From: an uncultured Candidatus Udaeobacter sp.
Lineage (GTDB): Bacteria > Verrucomicrobiota > Verrucomicrobiia > Chthoniobacterales > UBA10450
DNA: 17,880 nt
NCBI GenBank assembly: GCA_955652245.1
Contig: CATPAV010000207.1
Span: 1-17,880, forward strand
Reading direction: 5' to 3'
The notes under the pieces are model-generated. The model saw only the letters and a list, made by a program, of their open reading frames with translations. It made no database searches and was not told the origin of the DNA. Below are positions 1-6,578 of the stretch, in pieces (position 1 is the stretch's first letter; each line of letters opens with the position of its first letter). The translations under genes were made by a program, and so were the position numbers.

Positions 1-1002
1 CATCGTTGGTAGCGGTTGCGACCAGTAATGGTAATCGAGCGCCGTCAGGTTCCACCAACAATCATCGCCGCAGGTGAGCTTCACCACGCCGGACATCAGC
101 ATTAGTTTAAAAAGGAGCAGCTTGAGCAAAAACAGCGCAGCGCGAGAGACTGGCGTTTCTTGTCCGCGCTTTTGCCAAAGCTGCCATGGGGCGAGAAAGA
201 TCGCCAAGAAACCGGTCTCGAGCAGTAAGATGTCCCATTGAAAACTGAGAAACGTTTGTCCGGCGATCGTTAGCGAGAGATAAGACACGAAAAGGGCGGT
301 CAGACAGATCGCCGGCGCAATTCCAAAAACCAGCAACAAAGAGAAAGCCACGCCGCCCCCGCAGAGGAAATGAAGAAAGGTATTGGTCGAATTGAACCAG
401 CACAGTGTCGGTAAGAGCGAATAGGCCTGGCGGCCCAGCTGTTCATAAACTGCCGGTAGAAATTGATTTACTGGCGAAATGCCGTTTGCTCCAACGAGTC
501 CGTCCACTTGCGCCCAAAGTGAAACGAACGCGATTAAATATATGATGCCGAGTGCGCGAAGAAACCATCGGCGCGCCCAAAAATATGTCGGCGGACGAAC
601 CTCTTCTCCCCAAAGCAATCGGGTAACGGTCGAGCCGAACTTCCGGTGACGAGCGATAAAGCTGTAACCGATCTCAGAAATTGCGGCGAAACCGAGGACA
701 TGGTCATAACACCACGCCAGCCATTTTCGCGAAGATCGACAAGCTAATGAGCGATAGACAGCTTCGGCGGCAAAAACAGTTTTGCCATCTGGTTCGATGA
801 AAGCGATGGCGCGTTTGAATTGTTTGAGAGGGATTTCCGGAAATCGGGCCGCCGCTTCCTGATAGGTTGCATAATCAATTTGGCCCGCCGTGATTTCGCG
901 CCAGCATTCAATCCAGCGCCTACAAAAATGACATTCGCCGTCCCAAATCATGAGCGGGCGAGCCGGTGGATGGGTGACACGCAAATCCGATCGCGCTTTC
1001 AT
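1..1002 (-). CDS. DCC1-like thiol-disulfide domain fused to lipase maturation factor-type membrane protein (partial)
   Basis: The frame is open from an ATG at 1002 to the window edge (334 residues, C-terminus missing). Residues 17-27 carry the DxxCxxC signature of DCC1-like (DUF393) proteins as LMIWDGECHFC, with Asp21, Cys24 and Cys27, a likely thiol-redox site. From about residue 155 the protein becomes a chain of hydrophobic helices. Motifs such as SFQWDILLLETGFLAIFLAP and a later GVVKLTCGDDCWWNLTAL match the lipase maturation factor (LMF1-like) membrane family. In animals LMF1 helps lipases fold in the ER; the bacterial role is unknown, and a redox or folding role for this fusion is inference. 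The start is supported by AGAGGG five bases upstream, next to the foot of a palindromic repeat. Family call is good; function is uncertain. Confidence 0.82.
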   Translation of the reverse strand, partial: MKARSDLRVTHPPARPLMIWDGECHFCRRWIECWREITAGQIDYATYQEAAARFPEIPLKQFKRAIAFIEPDGKTVFAAEAVYRSLACRSSRKWLAWCYDHVLGFAAISEIGYSFIARHRKFGSTVTRLLWGEEVRPPTYFWARRWFLRALGIIYLIAFVSLWAQVDGLVGANGISPVNQFLPAVYEQLGRQAYSLLPTLCWFNSTNTFLHFLCGGGVAFSLLLVFGIAPAICLTALFVSYLSLTIAGQTFLSFQWDILLLETGFLAIFLAPWQLWQKRGQETPVSRAALFLLKLLLFKLMLMSGVVKLTCGDDCWWNLTALDYHYWSQPLPTM

Positions 1003-1012
1003 TGCATCCCTC

Positions 1013-1083
1013 TGTAGCGGCGGTTTCTGACCGTCGCACTATTATTTCGCAATTAATGCGACGCTCATAGAGCGCCGCTACAA
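1013..1083. repeat. GTAG-type REP doublet (BIME-like), copy A
   Basis: Seen: TGTAGCGGCG at 1013-1022 is the exact inverse of CGCCGCTACA at 1073-1082. Inside are two hairpins of opposite orientation: 1019-1035 (three-base loop TCT, slightly decayed) and 1060-1076 (three-base loop ATA). A 24-base spacer between them itself contains TCGCA/TGCGA. It fills the whole gap between xth and the fusion gene. The TAG stop of xth (1080-1078) is the TAG of the right-hand GTAG foot. It belongs to the same family as the element at 7934-7994. Confidence 0.8.
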
Positions 1084-1842
1084 ATCAAACTCCGCCCAGA
1101 CCGGCGCGTGATCGGAAGGTTCCTTACCTTTTCGCATTTCGCGATCGATCCCGGCGGCAGTGCACTTTTTCGCGAGTGATTTGCTCGCCAGAATCGCGTC
1201 GATACGTAGCCCGCGATTTTTCGGGAAGGAAAGCATCCGATAATCCCACCAACTGAAAAGACCTGTTTCTTTGTGATGCAGTCGGAGCGTGTCGCTGAGA
1301 CCAGTCTCACACAACTGGCGGAACGCTGCCCGTTCGCTGTCCGAACACATAATCGCGCCGCGCCAAAGGTCAGGATCGTAAACATCCTCATCTTCCGGTG
1401 CGACGTTGAAATCGCCGCAAACGATCAGCTCGGCAGTTCCTTCTCTCGACAAACACTCTCGCAACCGTGCGTACCAATTTATTTTGTAATCATAGGCGGA
1501 TGAACCGACTGCCTGCCCGTTCGGGGCGTAAATCGAGAAGACCCGGATACTGTCGATTGTTGCTGCGATAACCCGCGCTTGTGGATCGACAACTTCGTCA
1601 CAAAGCGACGCGCGCACATCACGCGGTTCGCTTTTCGACAGAATCGCAACGCCATTGTACGATTTCTCTCCATGATAAGCCGAGCGATAACCAACTGCTT
1701 GCAAAGCGAGCGCTGGAAATTGTTCGTCCGTGCATTTCGTTTCCTGCAAACAAACGATGTCCGGTTTCGTTGCGTCGAGCCAGGCAAACAGGCGATCCTG
1801 CCGTTTCCGCAAGGAATTGATGTTCCAGGAGGCTATCTTCAT
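1078..1842 (-). CDS. xth: exodeoxyribonuclease III
   Basis: 254 residues, full length for the ExoIII/AP-endonuclease family. It cleaves DNA 5' to abasic sites and removes 3'-blocking groups or 3' nucleotides in base-excision repair. Visible motifs of the EEP fold are WNINSLRKR at residues 6-14, QETK with metal-binding Glu34, NGVAILSK, YAPNG, GDFNVAP (Asp and Asn of the active site), LRIDAILAS, and the terminal SDHAPVW with Asp244 and His245. All expected catalytic residues are present. The ATG at 1842 begins directly with MKIASWNIN, as family members do, so the start is secure although no Shine-Dalgarno sequence is visible. The stop codon lies inside a palindromic repeat. The neighbours are not related in function. 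Confidence 0.95.
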   Translation of the reverse strand: MKIASWNINSLRKRQDRLFAWLDATKPDIVCLQETKCTDEQFPALALQAVGYRSAYHGEKSYNGVAILSKSEPRDVRASLCDEVVDPQARVIAATIDSIRVFSIYAPNGQAVGSSAYDYKINWYARLRECLSREGTAELIVCGDFNVAPEDEDVYDPDLWRGAIMCSDSERAAFRQLCETGLSDTLRLHHKETGLFSWWDYRMLSFPKNRGLRIDAILASKSLAKKCTAAGIDREMRKGKEPSDHAPVWAEFDL

Positions 1843-1843
1843 T

Positions 1844-1900
1844 GTGAATAGTGATCAGTGATCGGTGAATGAAATCTGCTCATCACTATTCACTGATCAC
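1844..1900. repeat. inverted repeat between xth and the MBL gene
   Basis: GTGAATAGTGAT at 1844-1855 is the perfect inverse of 1882-1893, and GTGATCAGTG at 1851-1860 is the perfect inverse of 1891-1900. These are two overlapping pairings with a GTGAATGAAATCTGCTC-type centre. The MBL gene's TGA stop (1899-1897) lies in the right arm. It has no GTAG foot, so it is a different repeat type from the two-hairpin elements. There is no T-run, so it is not a typical terminator. Confidence 0.75.
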
Positions 1901-3294
1901 AGCTCCAATTTGACACCTGGCGACGGGACGACCACTTCTGCGCCTGGAAGATCGGCAATTAACCTCGCGCGCATCCATGCAACAGCGGATGGATCGCCGT
2001 GGACGAGCACGATTTTTTTCGGCGAAAGTTTTTTCGCATATTCAATCAACGATTCACGCGACGCATGCGCGCTGAATTGAAATTGCTCGATGTGGCAGCG
2101 CACGCACTGCGGCGGCTCATCCGGATCGAACGCGACTTCATCACCCGGTTGCGCATTCCGCAAAATCCCAGCCGGCGAAAGGGGATCCGCATAGCCGACG
2201 AAAAAGATCGAGTGCTGTGGATTTTCGAGAAGACGTCGCGCAAAAATATTTGAGAGGGTTTTTGGCGTCATCATCCCGCTCGAGAGAGCGTAAATTCGTC
2301 CGGCGCGGGCGGGCGTGTCATGAATTGTTTGACCATTTAAGACGAACGGCGCTGCTTCCTCCATCAGTTGCAAACGCGGCAGTTGCCGTCGGCTGATATG
2401 TGCGCGGCGATCATAAATATCAGTCATCTTCGAGCTGAGACCGCCGATGTAAATTGGGAACTCCGGCAGTAATTGTTCGCGGCGAAATTTATAAAACATC
2501 GCAAGCACCTCCTGGGTTTTGCCCAGTGCGAAAACGGGAATGAGCACGCATCCGCCGCGTGTGAAAGCACGGTCGATCCCTTCGGCCAGGCGCTGCTCCT
2601 CCCCGGCGCGCGTCCAATTTGCGGGTTTGGCGTGATCGCCTCGCGTGCATTCTATAATCAAGATGTCGATCTCCTCTTGCGGAAAGATTGCCCCTTCCAT
2701 GATCGCTTGATTGTCGAAATTGACGTCACCGGTGTAGAAAATCGTCCGGCCTTCGGCGCGCAGGAGAATGCCAGCTGAGCCGAGGACATGCCCAGCATCG
2801 AAAAATTCGAATGTCAGCGCGTCTGTTTTATGCTGAGACGCACGTTCGCCGGAGATCGAGAGGGGGTGGCGCAGCGGGCACCAATGCCAAAGTTCCGAGG
2901 CGCGATCGGTTTCACGATGCGTGAAAAGCGGGTATAACGTCGTGCCGATCTCCTCGCGCTGCCGTGTCATTACATTGACTGAGTTATGTAAAAGCGTGTT
3001 GCCGATTTCCGCAGTCGTTTCCGTCATGAAAACGCGTGCGTCCGGCTGTCGTCGCATCAGCACCGGCAACGCGCCGATGTGGTCTTGATGGGCGTGTGAG
3101 ATCAGGATCGCGTCGATTTTCCGCTCCGCGATCGGTTTAAAATTCGGCAGCGCCTCTTCGCCCGCGTTCTTCGGATGCATTCCACAATCGAGCACGAGGC
3201 GGCGGCCGGCGATCTCCAAGTAATATGAATTTGCGCCGATTTCGGTCCGGCGGGTTAAGTTGATGAACTTCAAGGATTCAACCGTTAAAAGCAT
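1897..3294 (-). CDS. MBL-fold, beta-CASP-type metallo-hydrolase (RNase/CPSF73-like)
   Basis: 465 residues. The metallo-beta-lactamase core shows HAHQDH at residues 67-72 (two-metal HxHxDH motif), DAGHVLGSAG with His169, and YTGD with Asp190. The beta-CASP insertion and C-terminal RNA-metabolising part follow: PVFALGKTQE near 253-262, SSGMM near 338-342, FQFSAHAS with His410, and VLVHGDP with His432. This order matches bacterial proteins related to CPSF73 and YSH1, which cleave RNA using two zinc ions. Activity on RNA is inferred from the family. The long frame starts with an ATG at 3294 inside a hairpin. An in-frame TTG at 3273 would give LKFINLTRRTEIG, closer to how I recall relatives beginning, so the start is unsettled. 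Neither option has a good Shine-Dalgarno sequence. Confidence 0.9.
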   Translation of the reverse strand: MLLTVESLKFINLTRRTEIGANSYYLEIAGRRLVLDCGMHPKNAGEEALPNFKPIAERKIDAILISHAHQDHIGALPVLMRRQPDARVFMTETTAEIGNTLLHNSVNVMTRQREEIGTTLYPLFTHRETDRASELWHWCPLRHPLSISGERASQHKTDALTFEFFDAGHVLGSAGILLRAEGRTIFYTGDVNFDNQAIMEGAIFPQEEIDILIIECTRGDHAKPANWTRAGEEQRLAEGIDRAFTRGGCVLIPVFALGKTQEVLAMFYKFRREQLLPEFPIYIGGLSSKMTDIYDRRAHISRRQLPRLQLMEEAAPFVLNGQTIHDTPARAGRIYALSSGMMTPKTLSNIFARRLLENPQHSIFFVGYADPLSPAGILRNAQPGDEVAFDPDEPPQCVRCHIEQFQFSAHASRESLIEYAKKLSPKKIVLVHGDPSAVAWMRARLIADLPGAEVVVPSPGVKLEL

Positions 3295-3325
3295 TGAATC
3301 GTTAAATCCTTTAACGCTTCAATGC
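3291..3325. repeat. near-perfect 16-bp hairpin over the predicted start of the MBL gene
   Basis: GCATTGAATCGTTAAA (3291-3306) pairs with TTTAACGCTTCAATGC (3310-3325) at 15 of 16 positions around a TCC loop. The predicted ATG of the MBL gene (3294-3292) is in the left arm. A shorter related string, CGTTAAAAGC, lies just beside it at about 3283-3292. It could be an intergenic mobile repeat, or a leader hairpin that affects translation. Confidence 0.7.
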
Positions 3326-3361
3326 TGTGCGCAAGGAAGAGCAAAAAGCAACAGGCCACCG

Positions 3362-4396
3362 CTACAACAGCTCCTTAAAAATTCGCATCCAGTTCCCGCG
3401 CAGGATTTTTTCAATGTTCTCGTCGCTGAAACCGCGCTCGATCAATCTACGAGTCAGATTTCGCGCATGTGAGTGATTGCTCAGATCGGGAATAAAGTGG
3501 GGAGTCGTAAATTTTGCGGCCAGCTCTTTTTTCGCAGAGTCCGGCCATTGCCGGTAAATGAACTCAAAGAAATCGAAGCCAATTCCAACCCCATCAATGC
3601 CGATCAAGTCTGCGACGTGCTCGATGTGATCGATAAAGCGATCCAATGTGGCTTCCTCTTTGCGCGGACTAACAAGCACGGCATTAACGCCGATCACGCC
3701 GCGCCTTTCGCCGATCATCTTAATTTGTTCGTCAGTTATGTTGCGCTCGATATCATAATATTTCCTCGCGTTCGTGTGTGAAATGATAGGTGGCTTGGTC
3801 GTGATCGCGAGAATCTCATCGAATCCTGCCGGACTGATGTGAGCAAGATCGACAATCACTCCGAGCGCTTCGCACGCCTGCACCACATCGCGCCCAAATG
3901 CTGTCAGCCCGTCGCGCGGCGAACCGCAAGGCGCGAAAATACCGCCACCGCCCGCGGCGTTGCGCCGGGCATGAGTAAGTCCGATCGCCCGGACACCGAG
4001 CTCATAAAAAACGCGCAGCAAATCCAAATCAGTGCCGAGCGGCTCGACCCCTTCCATCGTGATCAGCAGCGCAGTCTTACGAGTCTCGCGCGCATGAAGA
4101 ATCTCCTGATAGTTCTTGCAAATGGCGAAGCTCCCGCACTCTTCCGCCTCCGTATAAAGTCGGGCAATTTGATCCAGCGCCACGCGCAGACCCATTTCGG
4201 GCAGATAGCGATCTTCGATATAAATCGCTGCGCCAAGGACGCCGATAATGCCCGCTTCCAGCCCGGGCAGATAATCGGTCGCCAGTACGTTTGTGCGATC
4301 ACGTTTCTCGTACAAATCCATCGGCATGTCGAAATGAAGATCGACAACTCCATCCGCGTGAAGCCGATCGATTCGCTGTTCAATTGATTTGGTCAT
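3362..4396 (-). CDS. M19 family membrane dipeptidase (renal dipeptidase-like)
   Basis: 344 residues, the usual size for the family. M19 enzymes hydrolyse dipeptides, often accepting D-amino acids at the C-terminal position, with a two-zinc TIM-barrel active site. Metal ligands can be placed: DLHFD gives His21 and Asp23, ITMEG gives the bridging Glu115, VDLAHIS gives His186, IISHTNAR gives His207, and GIGFDF gives Asp275. No signal peptide is visible at the N-terminus (MTKSIEQRIDRLHADGVVDL), so it is probably cytoplasmic, unlike the mammalian enzyme. Substrate is unknown; recycling of peptidoglycan or dietary dipeptides would be speculation. The gene ends Leu-Leu-TAG with the sequence TTGTAGCGG, the same string that forms the foot of the GTAG repeats nearby, although no hairpin follows here. 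Confidence 0.9.
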   Translation of the reverse strand: MTKSIEQRIDRLHADGVVDLHFDMPMDLYEKRDRTNVLATDYLPGLEAGIIGVLGAAIYIEDRYLPEMGLRVALDQIARLYTEAEECGSFAICKNYQEILHARETRKTALLITMEGVEPLGTDLDLLRVFYELGVRAIGLTHARRNAAGGGGIFAPCGSPRDGLTAFGRDVVQACEALGVIVDLAHISPAGFDEILAITTKPPIISHTNARKYYDIERNITDEQIKMIGERRGVIGVNAVLVSPRKEEATLDRFIDHIEHVADLIGIDGVGIGFDFFEFIYRQWPDSAKKELAAKFTTPHFIPDLSNHSHARNLTRRLIERGFSDENIEKILRGNWMRIFKELL

Positions 4397-4463
4397 GGTT
4401 CGGAAGAAACCGCGAAATACACGGATATTGCGAATACAAAATGATCAGAAAATAAGGGCTCGG

Positions 4464-4482
4464 GTCGTGCAAAGCGCGCGAC
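4464..4482 (-). terminator. weak hairpin downstream of nadA
   Basis: GTCGTGC (4464-4470) pairs with GCGCGAC (4476-4482) through seven base pairs, one of them G-U, around a five-base loop. It lies about 12 bases past the nadA stop on the transcribed strand. A T-rich stretch (TTATTTT) follows only after about ten more bases, so a classical intrinsic terminator is doubtful. It is the only structure seen in the 97-bp nadA/dipeptidase spacer. Confidence 0.3.
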
Positions 4483-4493
4483 GCCTATAAGGA

Positions 4494-5462
4494 TTACCTA
4501 CCCAGCTCGAGCATTCGAAGGATCGGGACTTCCGCCCGTTTGCGCAGCGGCTCGGGCAAAGTGATTTCCGGCTCCATGTTCAAGAGCGCGTCGTACGCCT
4601 TTTCGAGTGTATTCATTTTCATGAAACGGCATTCACCGCAAAAGCAATTGTCGGTGGGCCCGGGAATGAATGTCTTATGGGGAATCTCTTTGCGCAGCCG
4701 ATGCAACAGGCCGGCCTCGGTGACGACGATGATCTCATGCGCAGGTGACTCTTTACAGAATGTCACCATCTTTTCCGTGGAACAAACTTCATCCGCCAGC
4801 ATGCGCACGGCATAAGTGCATTCCGGATGCGCGACTACCGGCGCGTCCGGATATTCTTCGCGAATCTTGTTGATGCTGCGCGCTGTGAACTCGACGTGGA
4901 TATAACAAGTGCCCTGCCACAAATCCATTTTGCGTCCAGTCCGTTCCATTACCCAGGCGCCCAGGTTTTGGTCGGGCACAAAAAGGATATTGCGATCAGC
5001 CGGCGCTGACCTGACGATTTTGTCCGCGTTACCGCTCGTGCAAATCACATCGGCGAGCGCTTTCACACCCGCGCTGCAATTGATGTAGGCGATCACGTAG
5101 TAATTCTTGTCGACGCGCTCTTGCAAAAATTGCGCCAGCTTTTCCGGCGGACATGATTCGGAAAGCGAGCAACCCGCGTCGAGGTCGGGCAAAATCACCC
5201 GCTTGGTCGGATTGATGATTTTGGCCGTTTCCGCCATGAAGTGGACGCCGCAAAACAAGATCACGTCGGCGTCCGTTTTTGCCGCCTGATAACTTAGACC
5301 TAACGAGTCACCGACGAAATCGGCAACGTCCTGCAAATCTGGCACCTGATAGTTATGTGCGAGAATCACGGCATTCCGCTCGCGTTTGAGCTCTTGCAGC
5401 TCTTCCGCAAGATCAATGCCAGTCCGGCTCAGACCACCGTAGTTTATACCGGCGCTTACCAT
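4494..5462 (-). CDS. nadA: quinolinate synthase A
   Basis: 322 residues. NadA condenses iminoaspartate with dihydroxyacetone phosphate to form quinolinate for de novo NAD synthesis, using a [4Fe-4S] cluster bound by three cysteines. Visible motifs are AHNYQVPDLQDVADFVGDS at residues 35-53, AGCSL with Cys98, AYINCSAGVKA, PECTYAV with Cys215, and NCFCGEC with Cys273, Cys275 and Cys278. Cys98, Cys215 and one of the last group are the expected cluster ligands. The substrate-binding histidines and tyrosine of HNY are present. The partner genes nadB and nadC are not in the window, so nadA stands alone here. The ATG at 5462 lacks a Shine-Dalgarno sequence, but the N-terminal length is normal for the family. 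Confidence 0.96.
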   Translation of the reverse strand: MVSAGINYGGLSRTGIDLAEELQELKRERNAVILAHNYQVPDLQDVADFVGDSLGLSYQAAKTDADVILFCGVHFMAETAKIINPTKRVILPDLDAGCSLSESCPPEKLAQFLQERVDKNYYVIAYINCSAGVKALADVICTSGNADKIVRSAPADRNILFVPDQNLGAWVMERTGRKMDLWQGTCYIHVEFTARSINKIREEYPDAPVVAHPECTYAVRMLADEVCSTEKMVTFCKESPAHEIIVVTEAGLLHRLRKEIPHKTFIPGPTDNCFCGECRFMKMNTLEKAYDALLNMEPEITLPEPLRKRAEVPILRMLELGR

Positions 5463-5512
5463 TGGCTAATATCACGATTTTGCGCCGATTTACAAACCAG
5501 CCTGTAGATAAA

Positions 5513-5575
5513 TTGTAGGGCGTTTCTGTGAAACGCCGACCTAAGGTTATGGCGTCTGACACAGACGCCCTACAA
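5513..5575. repeat. GTAG-type REP doublet, second sequence variant
   Basis: The outer arms TTGTAGGGCGT (5513-5523) and ACGCCCTACAA (5565-5575) are perfect inverses. Inside are two perfect eight-base-pair hairpins with three-base loops: GGCGTTTC-TGT-GAAACGCC at 5519-5537 and GGCGTCTG-ACA-CAGACGCC at 5551-5569, separated by 13 bases. The GTAG foot, the 13-base spacer and the opposed three-base loops match the 7934-7994 element, but the stem sequences differ. It lies three bases past the aroE stop, in the nadA/aroE spacer. Confidence 0.88.
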
Positions 5576-5578
5576 GAG

Positions 5579-6496
5579 CTACAAGAGTGCCGCGTGCATC
5601 ACGTGAATTGGCGCGTCGCGGTCGAACCAAATGGAAAACGAGAGCGCCCCTTGATGCAGCAACATCGACAACCCGTTTGCGCCACGGGCGCCGGCTTCAT
5701 CAGCTGCCCGAACCAATGCTGTTTTCGATGGGCCATATACCGCGTCGAAAACCATGTGATGCGGCGCGAGCAGGCGCGTAGCAATCGGCGCTGGATCACT
5801 CGGATTCATTCCCAATGGCGTTGCATTTACAATAAGATCGACATCCTGAAGTTGTGCACGCAATGCCGCTTCGTCCCACGGCACTGCTTCGAGCCGGGCC
5901 ACAGGACCAAGCACCCGCGGTCCGGCAAAAAAGGGCCGCAGTTGATCCGCGAGCGCCATTGCTTTTTCGAGCGTGCGATTGACCAGCACGAGACGTTCGC
6001 AATTTTCCAGCGCGCATTGCCAGGCAATTGCATGCCCCGTCCCGCCACCGGCACCAATCACCATCACCCGCAGATCGCGCACGTCGACCGAGAATTCGCT
6101 TCGGATGGCTCGTAAGAATCCTTCGCCATCGGTGTTCGAACCAATCAGCTTTTTATCGCGAAGGCGAATCATGTTTACGGCTCCCGCGCGAGTTGCAGTC
6201 TCGTCGGCCTCATCGATCTGCTCGAACGCGGCGATCTTGTGCGGCACAGTCAAATTGACTCCAACAAAATCGAGCTCGCGCAGAAAATGTAGTGCCGATC
6301 TCAATTCGTTCGCTCGAATATGAAAGCGCGCGTATTGCATGTCGATCTTGCAATGCTTCAGTGCGGCGTTTTGCATTTGCGGCGAGAGCGAATGCGCGAC
6401 CGGATCGCCGAACACGCCGAGACGGATTGGTAGATTGAGATCGCGCGTCGCTTCCCGCCAATTCTCGAGATCGGCGAGTGTGTACCGCTCCGTCAT
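5579..6496 (-). CDS. aroE: shikimate dehydrogenase
   Basis: 305 residues from the ATG at 6496. AroE reduces 3-dehydroshikimate to shikimate with NADPH in aromatic amino acid synthesis. In this numbering the shikimate-binding HSLSP is at 35-39, NLTVPHK carries catalytic Lys87, and GSNTDG carries the paired Asp123. A Rossmann loop GAGGGTG, the NRT of NADP binding, NATPLGM and NGLSMLLHQGALSF follow. The frame stays open upstream to 6601, but that extension overlaps gltX and translates a palindromic repeat (EGRAPSRPSFGARQ), so it is not native N-terminus. An ATG at 6511 (MKKKQMTERY) is an alternative only two bases from the repeat. No Shine-Dalgarno sequence is seen at either. The gene ends Leu-TAG next to a GTAG repeat. 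Confidence 0.93.
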   Translation of the reverse strand: MTERYTLADLENWREATRDLNLPIRLGVFGDPVAHSLSPQMQNAALKHCKIDMQYARFHIRANELRSALHFLRELDFVGVNLTVPHKIAAFEQIDEADETATRAGAVNMIRLRDKKLIGSNTDGEGFLRAIRSEFSVDVRDLRVMVIGAGGGTGHAIAWQCALENCERLVLVNRTLEKAMALADQLRPFFAGPRVLGPVARLEAVPWDEAALRAQLQDVDLIVNATPLGMNPSDPAPIATRLLAPHHMVFDAVYGPSKTALVRAADEAGARGANGLSMLLHQGALSFSIWFDRDAPIHVMHAALL

Positions 6497-6512
6497 TTGC
6501 TTTTTCTTCATT

Positions 6513-6570
6513 TGGAGAGGCACGCGCTGTCGTGCCCCAAAAGACGGACGCGACGGCGCGCGTCCCTCCA
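6513..6570. repeat. GGAG-type REP doublet in the gltX/aroE spacer
   Basis: TGGAG (6513-6517) is inverse to CTCCA (6566-6570). The left hairpin is GGCACG-CGCTGT-CGTGCC (6519-6536); the right hairpin is GGACGCG-ACGGCG-CGCGTCC (6546-6565). Read from its own foot, the right hairpin has loop CGCCGT, almost the same as CGCTGT on the left, so the two units are inverted relatives. Each hairpin is preceded by GGAG. It begins eight bases past the gltX stop and ends just before the aroE start. Confidence 0.8.
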
Positions 6571-6578
6571 GTTCGTAT

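Noticed and set aside
107..403. 98-codon minus-strand frame near the window start
   Set aside because: The overlapping LMF-type frame is open to the window edge, begins at 1002 with DxxCxxC and has membrane helices; this one is out of frame with it.
3839..4387. 182-codon plus-strand frame opposite the dipeptidase
   Set aside because: Mirror frame of a well-conserved M19 gene; no motif or ribosome binding site of its own.
5528..6115. 195-codon plus-strand frame opposite aroE
   Set aside because: It runs through a palindromic repeat and across conserved aroE motifs on the other strand; no recognisable domain.
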